Shown here one piece after another: positions 24,554 to 33,283 of a stretch of 64,000 nucleotides of DNA (positions are counted from its first letter, which is position 1; each line of letters opens with the position of its first letter). The position numbers and the translations under genes are program-made. The DNA comes from Bacteroidota bacterium (GTDB lineage Bacteria > Bacteroidota > Bacteroidia > B-17B0 > Aurantibacillaceae). Location: positions 124,001 through 188,000 of the forward strand of contig JAQZBQ010000007.1 in the NCBI GenBank assembly GCA_029237825.1. Reading direction: 5' to 3'. The notes under the pieces are model-generated. The model ran no database searches and was not told where the DNA came from. It was given only the letters and a program-made list of their open reading frames with translations.

Positions 24554-26518
24554 ATGCCTGTAAAAGTTATTTATTCCTTAGTCATCCTTCTATTCTGTTT
24601 TTTGAAAACTCAGGCACAGTATACCGGCGAAATTTTGCGCGACTTGAAGGATGTGAAAAAAGCTTCTTTTGGCGACTCGGCAACACTATTTAAAATCGGG
24701 GAACAAACCCTACACAAAATTAAACAGGGGAAAAAATTAGGCGCGGTTGCGGAAGTGAGCCTGTATTATGGAAACTATTTTTACTACACCCGCAACATTG
24801 AGCGTGCCAAAATGTATTTTAGTAAAGCGAGGGATGAAGCCCAGAAATATTCAAATGACCACATTTATACACTGGCAACAATACGTTTAATTTTTATTGA
24901 ACATGAAACAGGTATAAATAACACTGCGGAGCAGGATCTTTTAAATTTACTTATCGAAACCAAACAGAAGGGTGATTTCGAAAACTCGGCCGAACTGATA
25001 AACCTTCTTGGCATCATCAAAGAATCAAAAAACGAATTGCAAGGCGCAGCCGAATTGTATATGGAGGGGTTGGTTTTATCGGAAGCCCACAACCTCACCC
25101 ATTACCCTTCAGTTTTCAGAAACAATCTTGGCTTGATTAAACTTTACCTGAACCAAATAGATGACGCGCTGCTCGATTTTGAAAAGGGCTTGGAACTAGC
25201 AAAAAAAGAAAATGATAAAAACCTGGCGAGCCATATTCAAATAAATATTTGTCTTGTGTTGGTAAAAAAGAATCGGGTTGAAGAGGCTCTAAAAATTTTC
25301 AGGGAAGTAATCGCGTACACAAGGGAAAATAATCACCCGCGCGAACTTTCGGCAGCATTCATTAACCTGGGAGCTGAATTCAGTCGTTCAAATAAACCAA
25401 AACTTGCCATGGCTTATCTGGATTCCTCCATAGTAATCTTAAAAGGAACAGAGTTGCATAATAATGAACTAACAGAGGCCTACCTGGGAAAAGCAGAAGT
25501 TTTAGTTTCCCTTCAAAAGAATAAAGAAGCGAGAGAAAACCTTGAGATTGCTAAACGCTTATTCACAAAGACTCAAAACCTTAACAGCCAGGTCAATTAT
25601 AATTTCCTACTATTTACAATTGAAAAATCTGAACGAAATTATGAAAAAGCACTCGACTATTATTTAACTTACGAAAACCTCAAAGATAGTATCGAAACTG
25701 CTTTAAACGGAAAGTTGTTACAGGAACTGCAACTTAGGTACAATGTTCAGAAAAAAGAAGCCGAACTTGAAAAAGAAAAATCTAAATACCTATTGCTCGA
25801 ACAAAGGCATCAGGATGAACGGTTTGTAAAGTGGCTCGTAATTGGGATTTCGATCATTGTTCTAATTGTTACTATTGGTGTGGTTTATTTTTTCTACAGC
25901 AAAAAGCTCCGCGAGAAGCAAGCCTCTTTTAGTCAACAGTTGATAAAAAATATTGAGGAAGATCGCCTTCGGATTGCAATGGACCTGCATGACGATATTG
26001 GTCAGTCGTTGTCCTTTATTAAGTCCAAAATGGCTGTTTCAAAAAATGAATTGGACAAAAGTATTGAGTCCGAACTGTCACGGGTCATTGATCAGACAAG
26101 AGAGCTTTCCAAAAACCTGTATCCCTCCTACTTAGAAAAAATTGGTCTTAAGCGTTCTATTGCGCGCCTTCTTGAAAATTTGCAGTCGGGTTCTAATATT
26201 GAATGCAGTTTTGATGTTGACGATAATGTTGAACAGTTGCCACTGCAAACCAAAACGCATCTTTATCGTATCATACAGGAATGTACCAACAACACCGTAA
26301 AACACGCGAAAGCAAGCGCATTAAAAATTTCCATTTTGGAAAAAAACAATGAGTTTACAATGGTTTATCAAGACAACGGACAGGGGATATCTCCGGGAGA
26401 GACGAACGGACTTGGACTTTTATCCATTCAGGAACGCGCAAAAATTATAAACGGTAATGTTAATTTTGAAGACCGAACAAATAAAAGTTTTAAATTAACC
26501 TTAAAATTTAACCCGTGA
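24554..26518 (+). CDS. TPR sensor histidine kinase, HisKA_3 (NarX/LytS-like) class
   Basis: Start at ATG 24554 (MPVKVIYSLVILLFCFLKTQAQ), which gives a proper signal peptide; a TTG 21 bases earlier is also in frame. Product 654 residues: a periplasmic region of about six tetratricopeptide repeats (about 40-390, e.g. LEKGLELAKKENDK, AYLDSSIVIL), a coiled coil, one membrane span at about 424-450, then a cytosolic HisKA_3 dimerisation domain with phospho-acceptor H479 (RIAMDLHDDIGQSLSFIKSKM) and an HATPase with NTVKHAKA, DNGQGI and GLGLLSIQERA. Its stop overlaps the regulator's GTG by 4 bases (GTGA), so the two are translationally coupled. Confidence 0.93.
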   Translation: MPVKVIYSLVILLFCFLKTQAQYTGEILRDLKDVKKASFGDSATLFKIGEQTLHKIKQGKKLGAVAEVSLYYGNYFYYTRNIERAKMYFSKARDEAQKYSNDHIYTLATIRLIFIEHETGINNTAEQDLLNLLIETKQKGDFENSAELINLLGIIKESKNELQGAAELYMEGLVLSEAHNLTHYPSVFRNNLGLIKLYLNQIDDALLDFEKGLELAKKENDKNLASHIQINICLVLVKKNRVEEALKIFREVIAYTRENNHPRELSAAFINLGAEFSRSNKPKLAMAYLDSSIVILKGTELHNNELTEAYLGKAEVLVSLQKNKEARENLEIAKRLFTKTQNLNSQVNYNFLLFTIEKSERNYEKALDYYLTYENLKDSIETALNGKLLQELQLRYNVQKKEAELEKEKSKYLLLEQRHQDERFVKWLVIGISIIVLIVTIGVVYFFYSKKLREKQASFSQQLIKNIEEDRLRIAMDLHDDIGQSLSFIKSKMAVSKNELDKSIESELSRVIDQTRELSKNLYPSYLEKIGLKRSIARLLENLQSGSNIECSFDVDDNVEQLPLQTKTHLYRIIQECTNNTVKHAKASALKISILEKNNEFTMVYQDNGQGISPGETNGLGLLSIQERAKIINGNVNFEDRTNKSFKLTLKFNP

Positions 26519-27189
26519 GTCCTTTAAAATCCTTGCTAATTGCTGATGACCATCCGATTTTTAGAAAAGGGCTAATGGATTTGTTACAGGATTCTTTTCC
26601 AGGCATAAAAATTACGGAGTGCCGCAACGGAACGGAAGCGATAAATGGAATTTTAAAAAGTGCACCTGAAATAGCCATTCTTGATATCAATATGCCGGGC
26701 TCGAATGGGTTGGAGGTTTGCAAGCGCGCAGTAAAAGAGGGATCAAAAACAAAAATCATTATTCTTACCATGTACCAGGAAAAAGAAATGATTAAAAACG
26801 CCATGCTTTCAGGCGCGCTAGGTTATATTTTAAAAGATAACGCAGTGGATGAAATAATGGATTGTGTGAAAACGGTTCTACGTGGCGAAAAATATGTTGG
26901 TACAGCAATGCAAATGCATGCCAACGAAATTACCTCAACCGATAAGAAAAAACTGATGCTCATTGAAAATATCCGCAGCCTAAGCCAGGCAGAATTAAAA
27001 ACACTCAAGTTGGTAAGCCAGAATAAAACCTCCAAGGAAATTTCTGAATTGCTTTTCCTTTCAGAGAAAACAATTGAAAATTACCGATCACGGATTTGCC
27101 AGAAACTGGAACTGCCTCCGCGTAACAACAGCCTGGTAATTTGGATTAGCGAAAACAAAGGGCTTCTCACTTACATTGATGAGTTTTAA
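26515..27189 (+). CDS. NarL/LuxR-family response regulator
   Basis: A 224-residue regulator starting at GTG 26515, which overlaps the kinase stop codon; no other start leaves a complete receiver domain. Receiver at about 5-122 with acidic pair DDH (11-13), phospho-acceptor D57 (AILDINMPG), T84-like switch in IILTMYQ and K in YILKDNA. The C-terminal HTH at about 153-210 (LSQAELKTLKLVSQNKTSKEISELLFLSEKTIENYRSRICQKL) is LuxR type and should bind DNA as a dimer. Cognate of the upstream TPR kinase by operon structure. Targets unknown. Confidence 0.95.
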   Translation: MSPLKSLLIADDHPIFRKGLMDLLQDSFPGIKITECRNGTEAINGILKSAPEIAILDINMPGSNGLEVCKRAVKEGSKTKIIILTMYQEKEMIKNAMLSGALGYILKDNAVDEIMDCVKTVLRGEKYVGTAMQMHANEITSTDKKKLMLIENIRSLSQAELKTLKLVSQNKTSKEISELLFLSEKTIENYRSRICQKLELPPRNNSLVIWISENKGLLTYIDEF

Positions 27190-27193
27190 CCGC

Positions 27194-28588
27194 CTATAAA
27201 ATTGACCTAAACAATAAGAATAATCCTCCTGACAAAATCATGGTTACAGGAAGCGTTAACACCCATGCCATGAATATATTAGTAATTGTTTTTCGCTGTA
27301 AGTTTTTCAGTCCCTTTTTTGCAACCATGCTTCCCATAATACCGGAGCTTAACATGTGTGTGGTACTTACCGGAACACCATAGGCGGTAGCTACGCCAAT
27401 TCCCATAGAGGCAACCAGTTCTGCCGAAGCGCCTTGTGCATAACTCATATGCTGTTTTCCGATTTTTTCACCGATTGTTTTTACAATCCGTTTCCATCCG
27501 ATCATAGTACCGAGACCAAGTGAAATTGAAATCATAATGATTACCCAGGAAGGAGCATACTCCACCAGTTTTTTTGCATCTTTAATTTCTCCTCTCAGTG
27601 TTCTAATTTCTTTAAGCGAAAGCGAGAGGTTTCCTCCGTCAATAATTTTTTCTGTGCCTTTTGTAATTTTTATGATATCCTTCCTTAATTCGAACCGGCT
27701 ACCAAGGGAAACGTTTTCCGGAATCATCTTGCCGTTAGCCTCAGAACTAAAGTGCTCGGAATGTTTAAATATTTGTTTATAAGTGGCCAATTCCTTTCCG
27801 GATAATATTGTAGTATCCGCTTTTCGCATCATTGCCTCGATGTGACTTATATTGGCGTTAATACTTTGTAAATTCACAGTGCTGTCTAGCGAAAAATATG
27901 CTGGCATAATGGCTATTAAGATCATCATTACCAGGCCTACTCCTTTCTGTCCATCGTTTTGTCCATGGAAAAAGCTTACTAATCCGCAGGTTGTCCACAA
28001 TATCATTCGGATCCATATTGGCGGCATTTTCCCGGGAATAGGTTCTTTATAGATAGTATCATTTTTAACAATGCGTTTAAAAACAAACATCATGATGATG
28101 GCGGCGGTGAAGCCGGCTAAAGGGGAAATGAGCAGAGCAAGTCCGGTATCCTTCGCTTTATCCCAGTTAACGGCGCTTCCGCCCACGTTACCGGGTAAAA
28201 AATAAAACGCTAGACCAATTCCGATAATGGACCCGATTAACGTATGAGAACTTGAAGCCGGTAAACCAAACCACCATGTTCCCAGGTTCCAGATGATGGC
28301 AGATAATAGTAGCGCTAAAATCATAGCTATACCGTGGTAAACATTTGAATCTACCAGCACTTCCATAGGCAGTAAATTCACAATACCCATTGCAACGGCA
28401 ATACCACCGGTCATAACTCCAATAAAATTTAACATACCACTATAAACCACTGCAACGGTAGGTTTCATTGAGTTAGTATAAATAACAGTTGCCACCGCGT
28501 TAGCAGTATCATGAAAACCGTTTACGAATTCGAAAGTACATGCCAGAACCAGGCAAACAATTAAAAAAATAATTAAAGACGTTGTCAT
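27194..28588 (-). CDS. PiT-family inorganic phosphate transporter
   Basis: A 464-residue inner-membrane permease that carries metal-phosphate or sodium/proton-coupled phosphate. Both inverted family signatures are seen: FEFVNGFHDTANAVATVIYT near the N-terminus and FFHGQNDGQKGVGLVMM in the second half, plus PASSSHTLIGSIIG and the C-terminal YGVPVSTTHMLSSGIMG. Between about residues 235 and 350 there is a charged cytosolic insert of roughly 115 residues (ISHIEAMMRKADTT, KITKGTEKIIDGGN). The next gene upstream on the same strand is a phosphate-selective-type porin, so the two probably form a phosphate uptake operon. Confidence 0.93.
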   Translation of the reverse strand: MTTSLIIFLIVCLVLACTFEFVNGFHDTANAVATVIYTNSMKPTVAVVYSGMLNFIGVMTGGIAVAMGIVNLLPMEVLVDSNVYHGIAMILALLLSAIIWNLGTWWFGLPASSSHTLIGSIIGIGLAFYFLPGNVGGSAVNWDKAKDTGLALLISPLAGFTAAIIMMFVFKRIVKNDTIYKEPIPGKMPPIWIRMILWTTCGLVSFFHGQNDGQKGVGLVMMILIAIMPAYFSLDSTVNLQSINANISHIEAMMRKADTTILSGKELATYKQIFKHSEHFSSEANGKMIPENVSLGSRFELRKDIIKITKGTEKIIDGGNLSLSLKEIRTLRGEIKDAKKLVEYAPSWVIIMISISLGLGTMIGWKRIVKTIGEKIGKQHMSYAQGASAELVASMGIGVATAYGVPVSTTHMLSSGIMGSMVAKKGLKNLQRKTITNIFMAWVLTLPVTMILSGGLFLLFRSIL

Positions 28589-28657
28589 TGTGTTGTTTTG
28601 TGTAAAGGTAAAACGTTGTTCGCTTCGCTATGTTATGTTAATGTTAAGTTGCTATTT

Positions 28658-29728
28658 TTAAATTCCTAATTCTATTTGCAGAACTCCAAAAAAGTATTTA
28701 TTGTGGTCTTCCTGCTTGTATAAATTTCTTTCTCGGTTATAAAACACATTTCCCTGAATTTTCACTTTGTGATGATACAGGTACTTGGAAACTCCCAGAC
28801 CGTATTGTTCATTTTCTCTAACCTGTGCTAATAGATCGTTATGTGGACTTACTAACGAATGCCTGGCCGCAATCTCAAGTCGGTTCTTAAAACAGTAACT
28901 TAATTGCGTATTAATACCGTCGCCCGTTACGATTGTTCGTAATTTAGCGTCTGTGCCTATCACAACCGGCGAACCATCAGTATCCCTTCGAATGTATTCG
29001 CTGCTCAAAGCAAAGCCCTGGTATTTAAAAACAAAGTCGGCCATGTATACATTATAACTTCGGGTAGCCATTAAATCTTTTCCTAACTGACCTCCCGTAC
29101 GCACTGCCAGATCATTCAAGTGATATCCACCTGCAATAGAAACTTTAGGTTTTGTTTCTCTAGAACGGTCGTAAAATTGCTGTGCGCCTGAAGAAATAAC
29201 ACGTTGTCGGTTACCTGGCAGCTTCCCTTGCCCAAAGCCAAACTGAAGGTTTCTGACGGGGCGATAAAAAATCATCGCGTCGCGTACAACATTCGGACTC
29301 GTATTTTGGATCGATGCGTCTGCATCACTCCAGTCCATATCGCCGCGGGAAAAAGAGAGTTGTAAATAATAGTTCCATTTCTGATTCACTACATGACCCG
29401 CAAAACTTAAACGGCATCTCCGAACTCTTGCTTCCCAACTTCCGGGTTCAAGGTGTTCTTCATCCTTCGTATTCATTAAAAAGCGGTTTTGCATCCTAAA
29501 TCTGATGTTTACAGAATATGAACTATCTGGAGTTGTAAATCCCAGTCCGGATTTATATTGAAAGCGTGGAAAGTCTGAGACACGCTTTTCTTTTAAATGA
29601 TTTACTTCCTTTTTTAACTCTAATAATTCCTTCAGGATGCTATCCTGAGAAACGGATTGGGAGTTTTGGGCGTACGAGTGTAGTGTAATTAAAACAATAA
29701 CCGTAAGTAATCGAAAGGGCTTTTTCAT
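28658..29728 (-). CDS. Phosphate-selective porin O/P-like outer-membrane protein
   Basis: A 356-residue protein with a signal peptide (MKKPFRLLTVIVLITLHSYAQ), a short coiled coil (ILKELLELKKEVNHLKEKRV) for trimerisation, then alternating amphipathic strands of a 16-strand beta barrel: VNIRFRMQNRFLMN, ARVRRCRLSFAGHV, WNYYLQLSFSRGD, AMIFYRPVRNLQFGFGQGKLP, ending in the aromatic-terminal strand YFFGVLQIELGI. The coiled coil-barrel order and the RVRRCRLSFAG pattern fit the OprO/OprP family (PF07396). It precedes the PiT gene by 69 bases on the same strand, consistent with phosphate passage across the outer membrane. Confidence 0.9.
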   Translation of the reverse strand: MKKPFRLLTVIVLITLHSYAQNSQSVSQDSILKELLELKKEVNHLKEKRVSDFPRFQYKSGLGFTTPDSSYSVNIRFRMQNRFLMNTKDEEHLEPGSWEARVRRCRLSFAGHVVNQKWNYYLQLSFSRGDMDWSDADASIQNTSPNVVRDAMIFYRPVRNLQFGFGQGKLPGNRQRVISSGAQQFYDRSRETKPKVSIAGGYHLNDLAVRTGGQLGKDLMATRSYNVYMADFVFKYQGFALSSEYIRRDTDGSPVVIGTDAKLRTIVTGDGINTQLSYCFKNRLEIAARHSLVSPHNDLLAQVRENEQYGLGVSKYLYHHKVKIQGNVFYNRERNLYKQEDHNKYFFGVLQIELGI

Positions 29729-29811
29729 GTATTCTAAATATTAACTGAAACCAAAATAACAACCCTTAAATTAGCTCCGTGTGATGCTAATGTTATGAAA
29801 TTGTTAAGGCG

Positions 29812-31338
29812 CTAAAACCCTAAGGTTTTTGCATCAATTGTATTTAAAAACTGTAAGGTCGACATGCTATTATTGTAAACATAAAACATTCCGTCTTCAT
29901 TTATTTTTTGAATATTAATTTCTTTGTGCGTTTCGTGGCATCGGATGTCTAAATATTTATCCCTGGAATAAATGATAAAACTTTCATTCACCTGATTCAG
30001 TTCTTCATCCGTTCTCCAACGTCGCCGTTCAAAGTGGGGCTTAAAAGTTCGGGGGTAATCATCAAATAATGCCGGCCCACCATAATTAATAAAATTGTCT
30101 CCCCAACAGGCGCCAATTATTAAAATAAGGTTAGTGTCATATTCTTTACAAATAGATCTGAGCGATGATGTGTGTTGCATCACTTTTTCAAAAGGGAACA
30201 AACTTAAAGTCATCCAGTTTTTATCTGCAACATACTGTTCAAGTTTTCCCTGAAAAGTAACCATTTTGATGATTGTATAAACCAGTGTTAATGCAAATGC
30301 TACTTTCAGCCACTTTTTGTGAAGAGGTGGAAAAAACCATAAAGAAAACATAAATAAAAAAGGTAAAGCCAGAAACATGCGGCTCAGTGAAAAGAAAGGC
30401 CAGGTTCCTCCCTCCGAAATTTTCTGAAAGCAGAGCGAACATAATAAGATAAAAACAAAGAGAAGGATCACAAAAAACCAATACCGGTTGTGTCTGTAAA
30501 AATAAACAGCCAGTGAAATGATAATTAAAATGGAAAGAAGACTCGTTCCTTCTACCAATAATCCAATATGGGCAAAATGCGTGTCGAGGTGCGATATGGC
30601 ATTAACAAAATAAGAGGGATGGAATTTATTATCTAAAGTAAAAACCACATGTTCCGGGTGAGAACGGTAAAACTGATTTAATATGAATTCTACTGGTAAG
30701 GCAATAAGTAGTCCCAGGAAACTCGCTCGATAGTAACCTTTAGATTTATAATTATGAAAGCCTATATAAGCAAGAAAAGGAATAGAAATCAAAAGCGAAT
30801 TAGGGTTAACAAGAAAAGCAACCAACGATAAGCTTGTATTTAAAATGATGTATTTCTCCTTCCTTGGGTTAATAAGCGACAAAATATAAAAAGAACAAAA
30901 AAATAACCCGGTAATAAAGCCTCTTGGTATAGAAGTAACGATATTATATCCCAAAGGCATACATAACAGTAAAATGAGTAGAAGAATGGCTTTATCAATT
31001 TTTCCTATTCGTTTTAAAATAAAGCTGGTAAATACGAATGGAAATAAAAAAAGGAGGTGTGTTGCTAAGGGTACTGCATAATACACTGGAATTTTCATCC
31101 AAATGAAAGGAACGGCCACCAACGCTTCAAGGAATGTGTTATAAGCTTGCCCATAAAAGCGCGGTTCATGAAACACACCGTTGGCATAATCTTTTGCTCC
31201 TAACCACATTAACACCTGATCATCGTCAATATAACGGATATTAACTGAAAGGTAAATTAAAAGGTGCTCACCTGCCAGAAATACCAGCAAAGTGAAAAAA
31301 AGGACGTTTAGAGAATTATTTTCAGCTGATTTTAGCAA
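29812..31338 (-). CDS. Polytopic membrane protein, possible GT-C glycosyltransferase
   Basis: A 508-residue protein with about ten membrane spans over residues 12-365 and a C-terminal soluble domain of about 140 residues. The first extracytoplasmic loop carries an acidic cluster and aromatic motif (IRYIDDDQVLMWLGAKDYANG), the kind of site used by GT-C transferases of the GT39/GT87 type, but no signature identifies the family. Its start codon overlaps the end of rpiB by 7 bases, so it is translationally coupled to that gene. Substrate and pathway are unknown. Confidence 0.6.
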   Translation of the reverse strand: MLKSAENNSLNVLFFTLLVFLAGEHLLIYLSVNIRYIDDDQVLMWLGAKDYANGVFHEPRFYGQAYNTFLEALVAVPFIWMKIPVYYAVPLATHLLFLFPFVFTSFILKRIGKIDKAILLLILLLCMPLGYNIVTSIPRGFITGLFFCSFYILSLINPRKEKYIILNTSLSLVAFLVNPNSLLISIPFLAYIGFHNYKSKGYYRASFLGLLIALPVEFILNQFYRSHPEHVVFTLDNKFHPSYFVNAISHLDTHFAHIGLLVEGTSLLSILIIISLAVYFYRHNRYWFFVILLFVFILLCSLCFQKISEGGTWPFFSLSRMFLALPFLFMFSLWFFPPLHKKWLKVAFALTLVYTIIKMVTFQGKLEQYVADKNWMTLSLFPFEKVMQHTSSLRSICKEYDTNLILIIGACWGDNFINYGGPALFDDYPRTFKPHFERRRWRTDEELNQVNESFIIYSRDKYLDIRCHETHKEINIQKINEDGMFYVYNNSMSTLQFLNTIDAKTLGF

Positions 31339-31763
31339 TCGATTTTTTTAACCCGGTCTGCGTGCCTTCCTCTTTCAAACGCTTCCGATAGAAATACGTC
31401 CACGCATTTCTTGGCTTCTTCTAATGAAATATAGCGCGCCGGAAGGGTAAGTATATTTGCATCGTTATGCTGGCGGGCCAAGGCCGCAATTTCAGAATTC
31501 CAGCATAAAGCGGCACGAATCCCTTTATGCTTGTTGGCAGACATATTTATTCCATTTCCGCTACCGCACAATAAAATTCCAAAAGTAACTTCATTTGTTA
31601 AAATAGCTGTTGCTACCGCATGCGCAGCGTCAGGATAATCGGCTCTGGCTATACTAAAACACCCTTTATCGATTACCGTTAGGTTTTGTTCACCTATATA
31701 CGATATTAGATCAGATTTTAATTCAAACCCTGCGTGGTCGCTTCCTATTGCAATTTTAATCAT
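31332..31763 (-). CDS. rpiB: Ribose-5-phosphate isomerase B
   Basis: A 143-residue RpiB/LacAB-type isomerase interconverting ribose 5-phosphate and ribulose 5-phosphate. Motifs: IGSDHAGFELKSDL at the N-terminus (D10, H11 substrate binding), FGILLCGSGNGINMSANKHKGIRAALC with the catalytic Cys and the GSGNG phosphate loop, and NDANILTLPARYIS. Ribulose 5-phosphate is the precursor of arabinose 5-phosphate for Kdo. The ATG at 31763 (MIKIAIGSDHAGFE) is the standard start. The membrane protein gene follows with a 7-base overlap. Confidence 0.96.
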   Translation of the reverse strand: MIKIAIGSDHAGFELKSDLISYIGEQNLTVIDKGCFSIARADYPDAAHAVATAILTNEVTFGILLCGSGNGINMSANKHKGIRAALCWNSEIAALARQHNDANILTLPARYISLEEAKKCVDVFLSEAFERGRHADRVKKIDC

Positions 31764-32245
31764 TTCAAATGTTTGTTAATAGTTTGTAATCAACGTTAAT
31801 TAACACTCACAATATCACTAGCTGATAATGAGTTGTTTAAACAGGATGCTAATTAACAAAATTAGTGTGTATAATTAAATTCTGCGTTAATAAGTTTCGG
31901 TAATTAAAGAGGCGATTGTTAACAACCGTATCCTTTATTCTAATTTCTGAACCGACAAAAAAATCTTAATAGATTTAATGAGGTGGTTATCCAACTTTAC
32001 AAACAGATTTTTTTAGTCGGAACACCGTGATTCTTTTTAACCGTGTCTAAATGAGCTGAAATGTTCATTTCTATCTATCTTATTTAACGTCATTGCTTTA
32101 TATAACATTAATTGGTGTAATATATGTTAATAGACTGTAATTTAGCATTAAAACAAGTAAACAAAATCTTATTTTTACACAGTATTAACACCCTATATAC
32201 TATAACCATAATTTTAAATTTTAAAAATTCTTTTATTTATAATAT
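31764..32245. other. AT-rich intergenic region between divergent rpiB and nadA
   Basis: About 480 bases, strongly AT-rich, with no coding signal in either direction. It contains the long interrupted inverted repeat at 31952-32020 and many TTAAT/ATTAA strings. Promoters for rpiB (leftward) and nadA (rightward) must lie here, but no clean TAnnTTTG box was found. Confidence 0.6.
31952..32020. repeat. Interrupted inverted repeat upstream of nadA
   Basis: CCGACAAAAAAATCT (31952-31966) and AGATTTTTTTAGTCGG (32005-32020) are reverse complements apart from one extra base in the second arm; the similarity continues weakly outward (TGAA versus TTCG-side bases). The spacer is 38 bases. It may be a regulatory element, a long-stem transcript structure, or the remains of a small mobile element. 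Confidence 0.6.
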
Positions 32246-33223
32246 ATGAATTTAGAAAAAGGATTCCTCGAAAAAAAAATTGATCCATCGCTTGATTTGT
32301 TCGCAGAGATTTCCGATCTTAAGAAAACAAAGAACGCCATCATACTTGCCCATTACTATCAAGATGCTGATATACAGGATATTGCAGACTATATTGGAGA
32401 TAGTTTAGGGCTTGCTCAGCAGGCCGAAAAAACCAAAGCGGACATGATTTTATTTGCGGGTGTTCATTTCATGGCCGAAACCGCTAAAATGTTAAATCCT
32501 GATTCAAAAGTTGTGGTTCCGGATTTAAATGCAGGTTGTTCTTTAGCTGATTCTTGTCCCCCAAATGAATTTGCCGCATTTAAAGCTGCACACCCAGATC
32601 ATGTGGTATTAACCTATATCAATTGTACCGCGGATATCAAAGCGCTCTCAGATGTCATTGTAACGTCTACAAACGCTGTTCAAATTGTAGAGTCCTTCCC
32701 GAAGGATCAGAAAATCATTTTTGCCCCCGATAAAAACCTTGGTGCCTATATAAACAAGGTTACAGGGAGAAATATGGTTTTATGGAACGGCGCATGCATG
32801 GTTCATGAAATATTTAGCCTGGAAAAACTCATAAAACTGAAAGTTCAACATCCAAAAGCGATTGTTTTGGCCCATCCGGAGTGTGAAGCACCGATTTTAG
32901 AACACGCCCATTTTATTGGAAGTACGACGGCTATATTAAATTACAGTAAAAAATCGGATGCCAAAGAATTTATTGTTTTAACAGAAGCTGGTATCATTCA
33001 TCAAATGCAAAAGTCAAGTCCTTTAAAAACATTTATTCCGGCACCACCAAATAACAGCTGTGCCTGTAATGATTGTCCTTACATGAAATTAAACACGCTT
33101 GAGAAAATTTATATTGCATTGAAATACGAGCAACCCGAAATTCTTATGAGTTCGGAACTCATGGAAAAAGCAAAACGGCCCCTTGTAAAAATGCTGGAAC
33201 TGTCAGCAAAATTTGGCTTGTAA
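32246..33223 (+). CDS. nadA: Quinolinate synthase A
   Basis: A 325-residue [4Fe-4S] enzyme condensing iminoaspartate with dihydroxyacetone phosphate to quinolinate for NAD synthesis. The triplicated fold is recognisable: [76 protein letters not shown]. The three cluster Cys are likely C98 ([10 protein letters not shown]), C184 (NGACMVHE) and C277 ([14 protein letters not shown]). Length and N-terminus are normal. nadB and nadC are not in the window. Confidence 0.96.
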   Translation: MNLEKGFLEKKIDPSLDLFAEISDLKKTKNAIILAHYYQDADIQDIADYIGDSLGLAQQAEKTKADMILFAGVHFMAETAKMLNPDSKVVVPDLNAGCSLADSCPPNEFAAFKAAHPDHVVLTYINCTADIKALSDVIVTSTNAVQIVESFPKDQKIIFAPDKNLGAYINKVTGRNMVLWNGACMVHEIFSLEKLIKLKVQHPKAIVLAHPECEAPILEHAHFIGSTTAILNYSKKSDAKEFIVLTEAGIIHQMQKSSPLKTFIPAPPNNSCACNDCPYMKLNTLEKIYIALKYEQPEILMSSELMEKAKRPLVKMLELSAKFGL

Positions 33224-33283
33224 ACAAAATGTACTTTTATACTATTTATATTTATAATTTAGAAGATTAATAATTTAATATTC

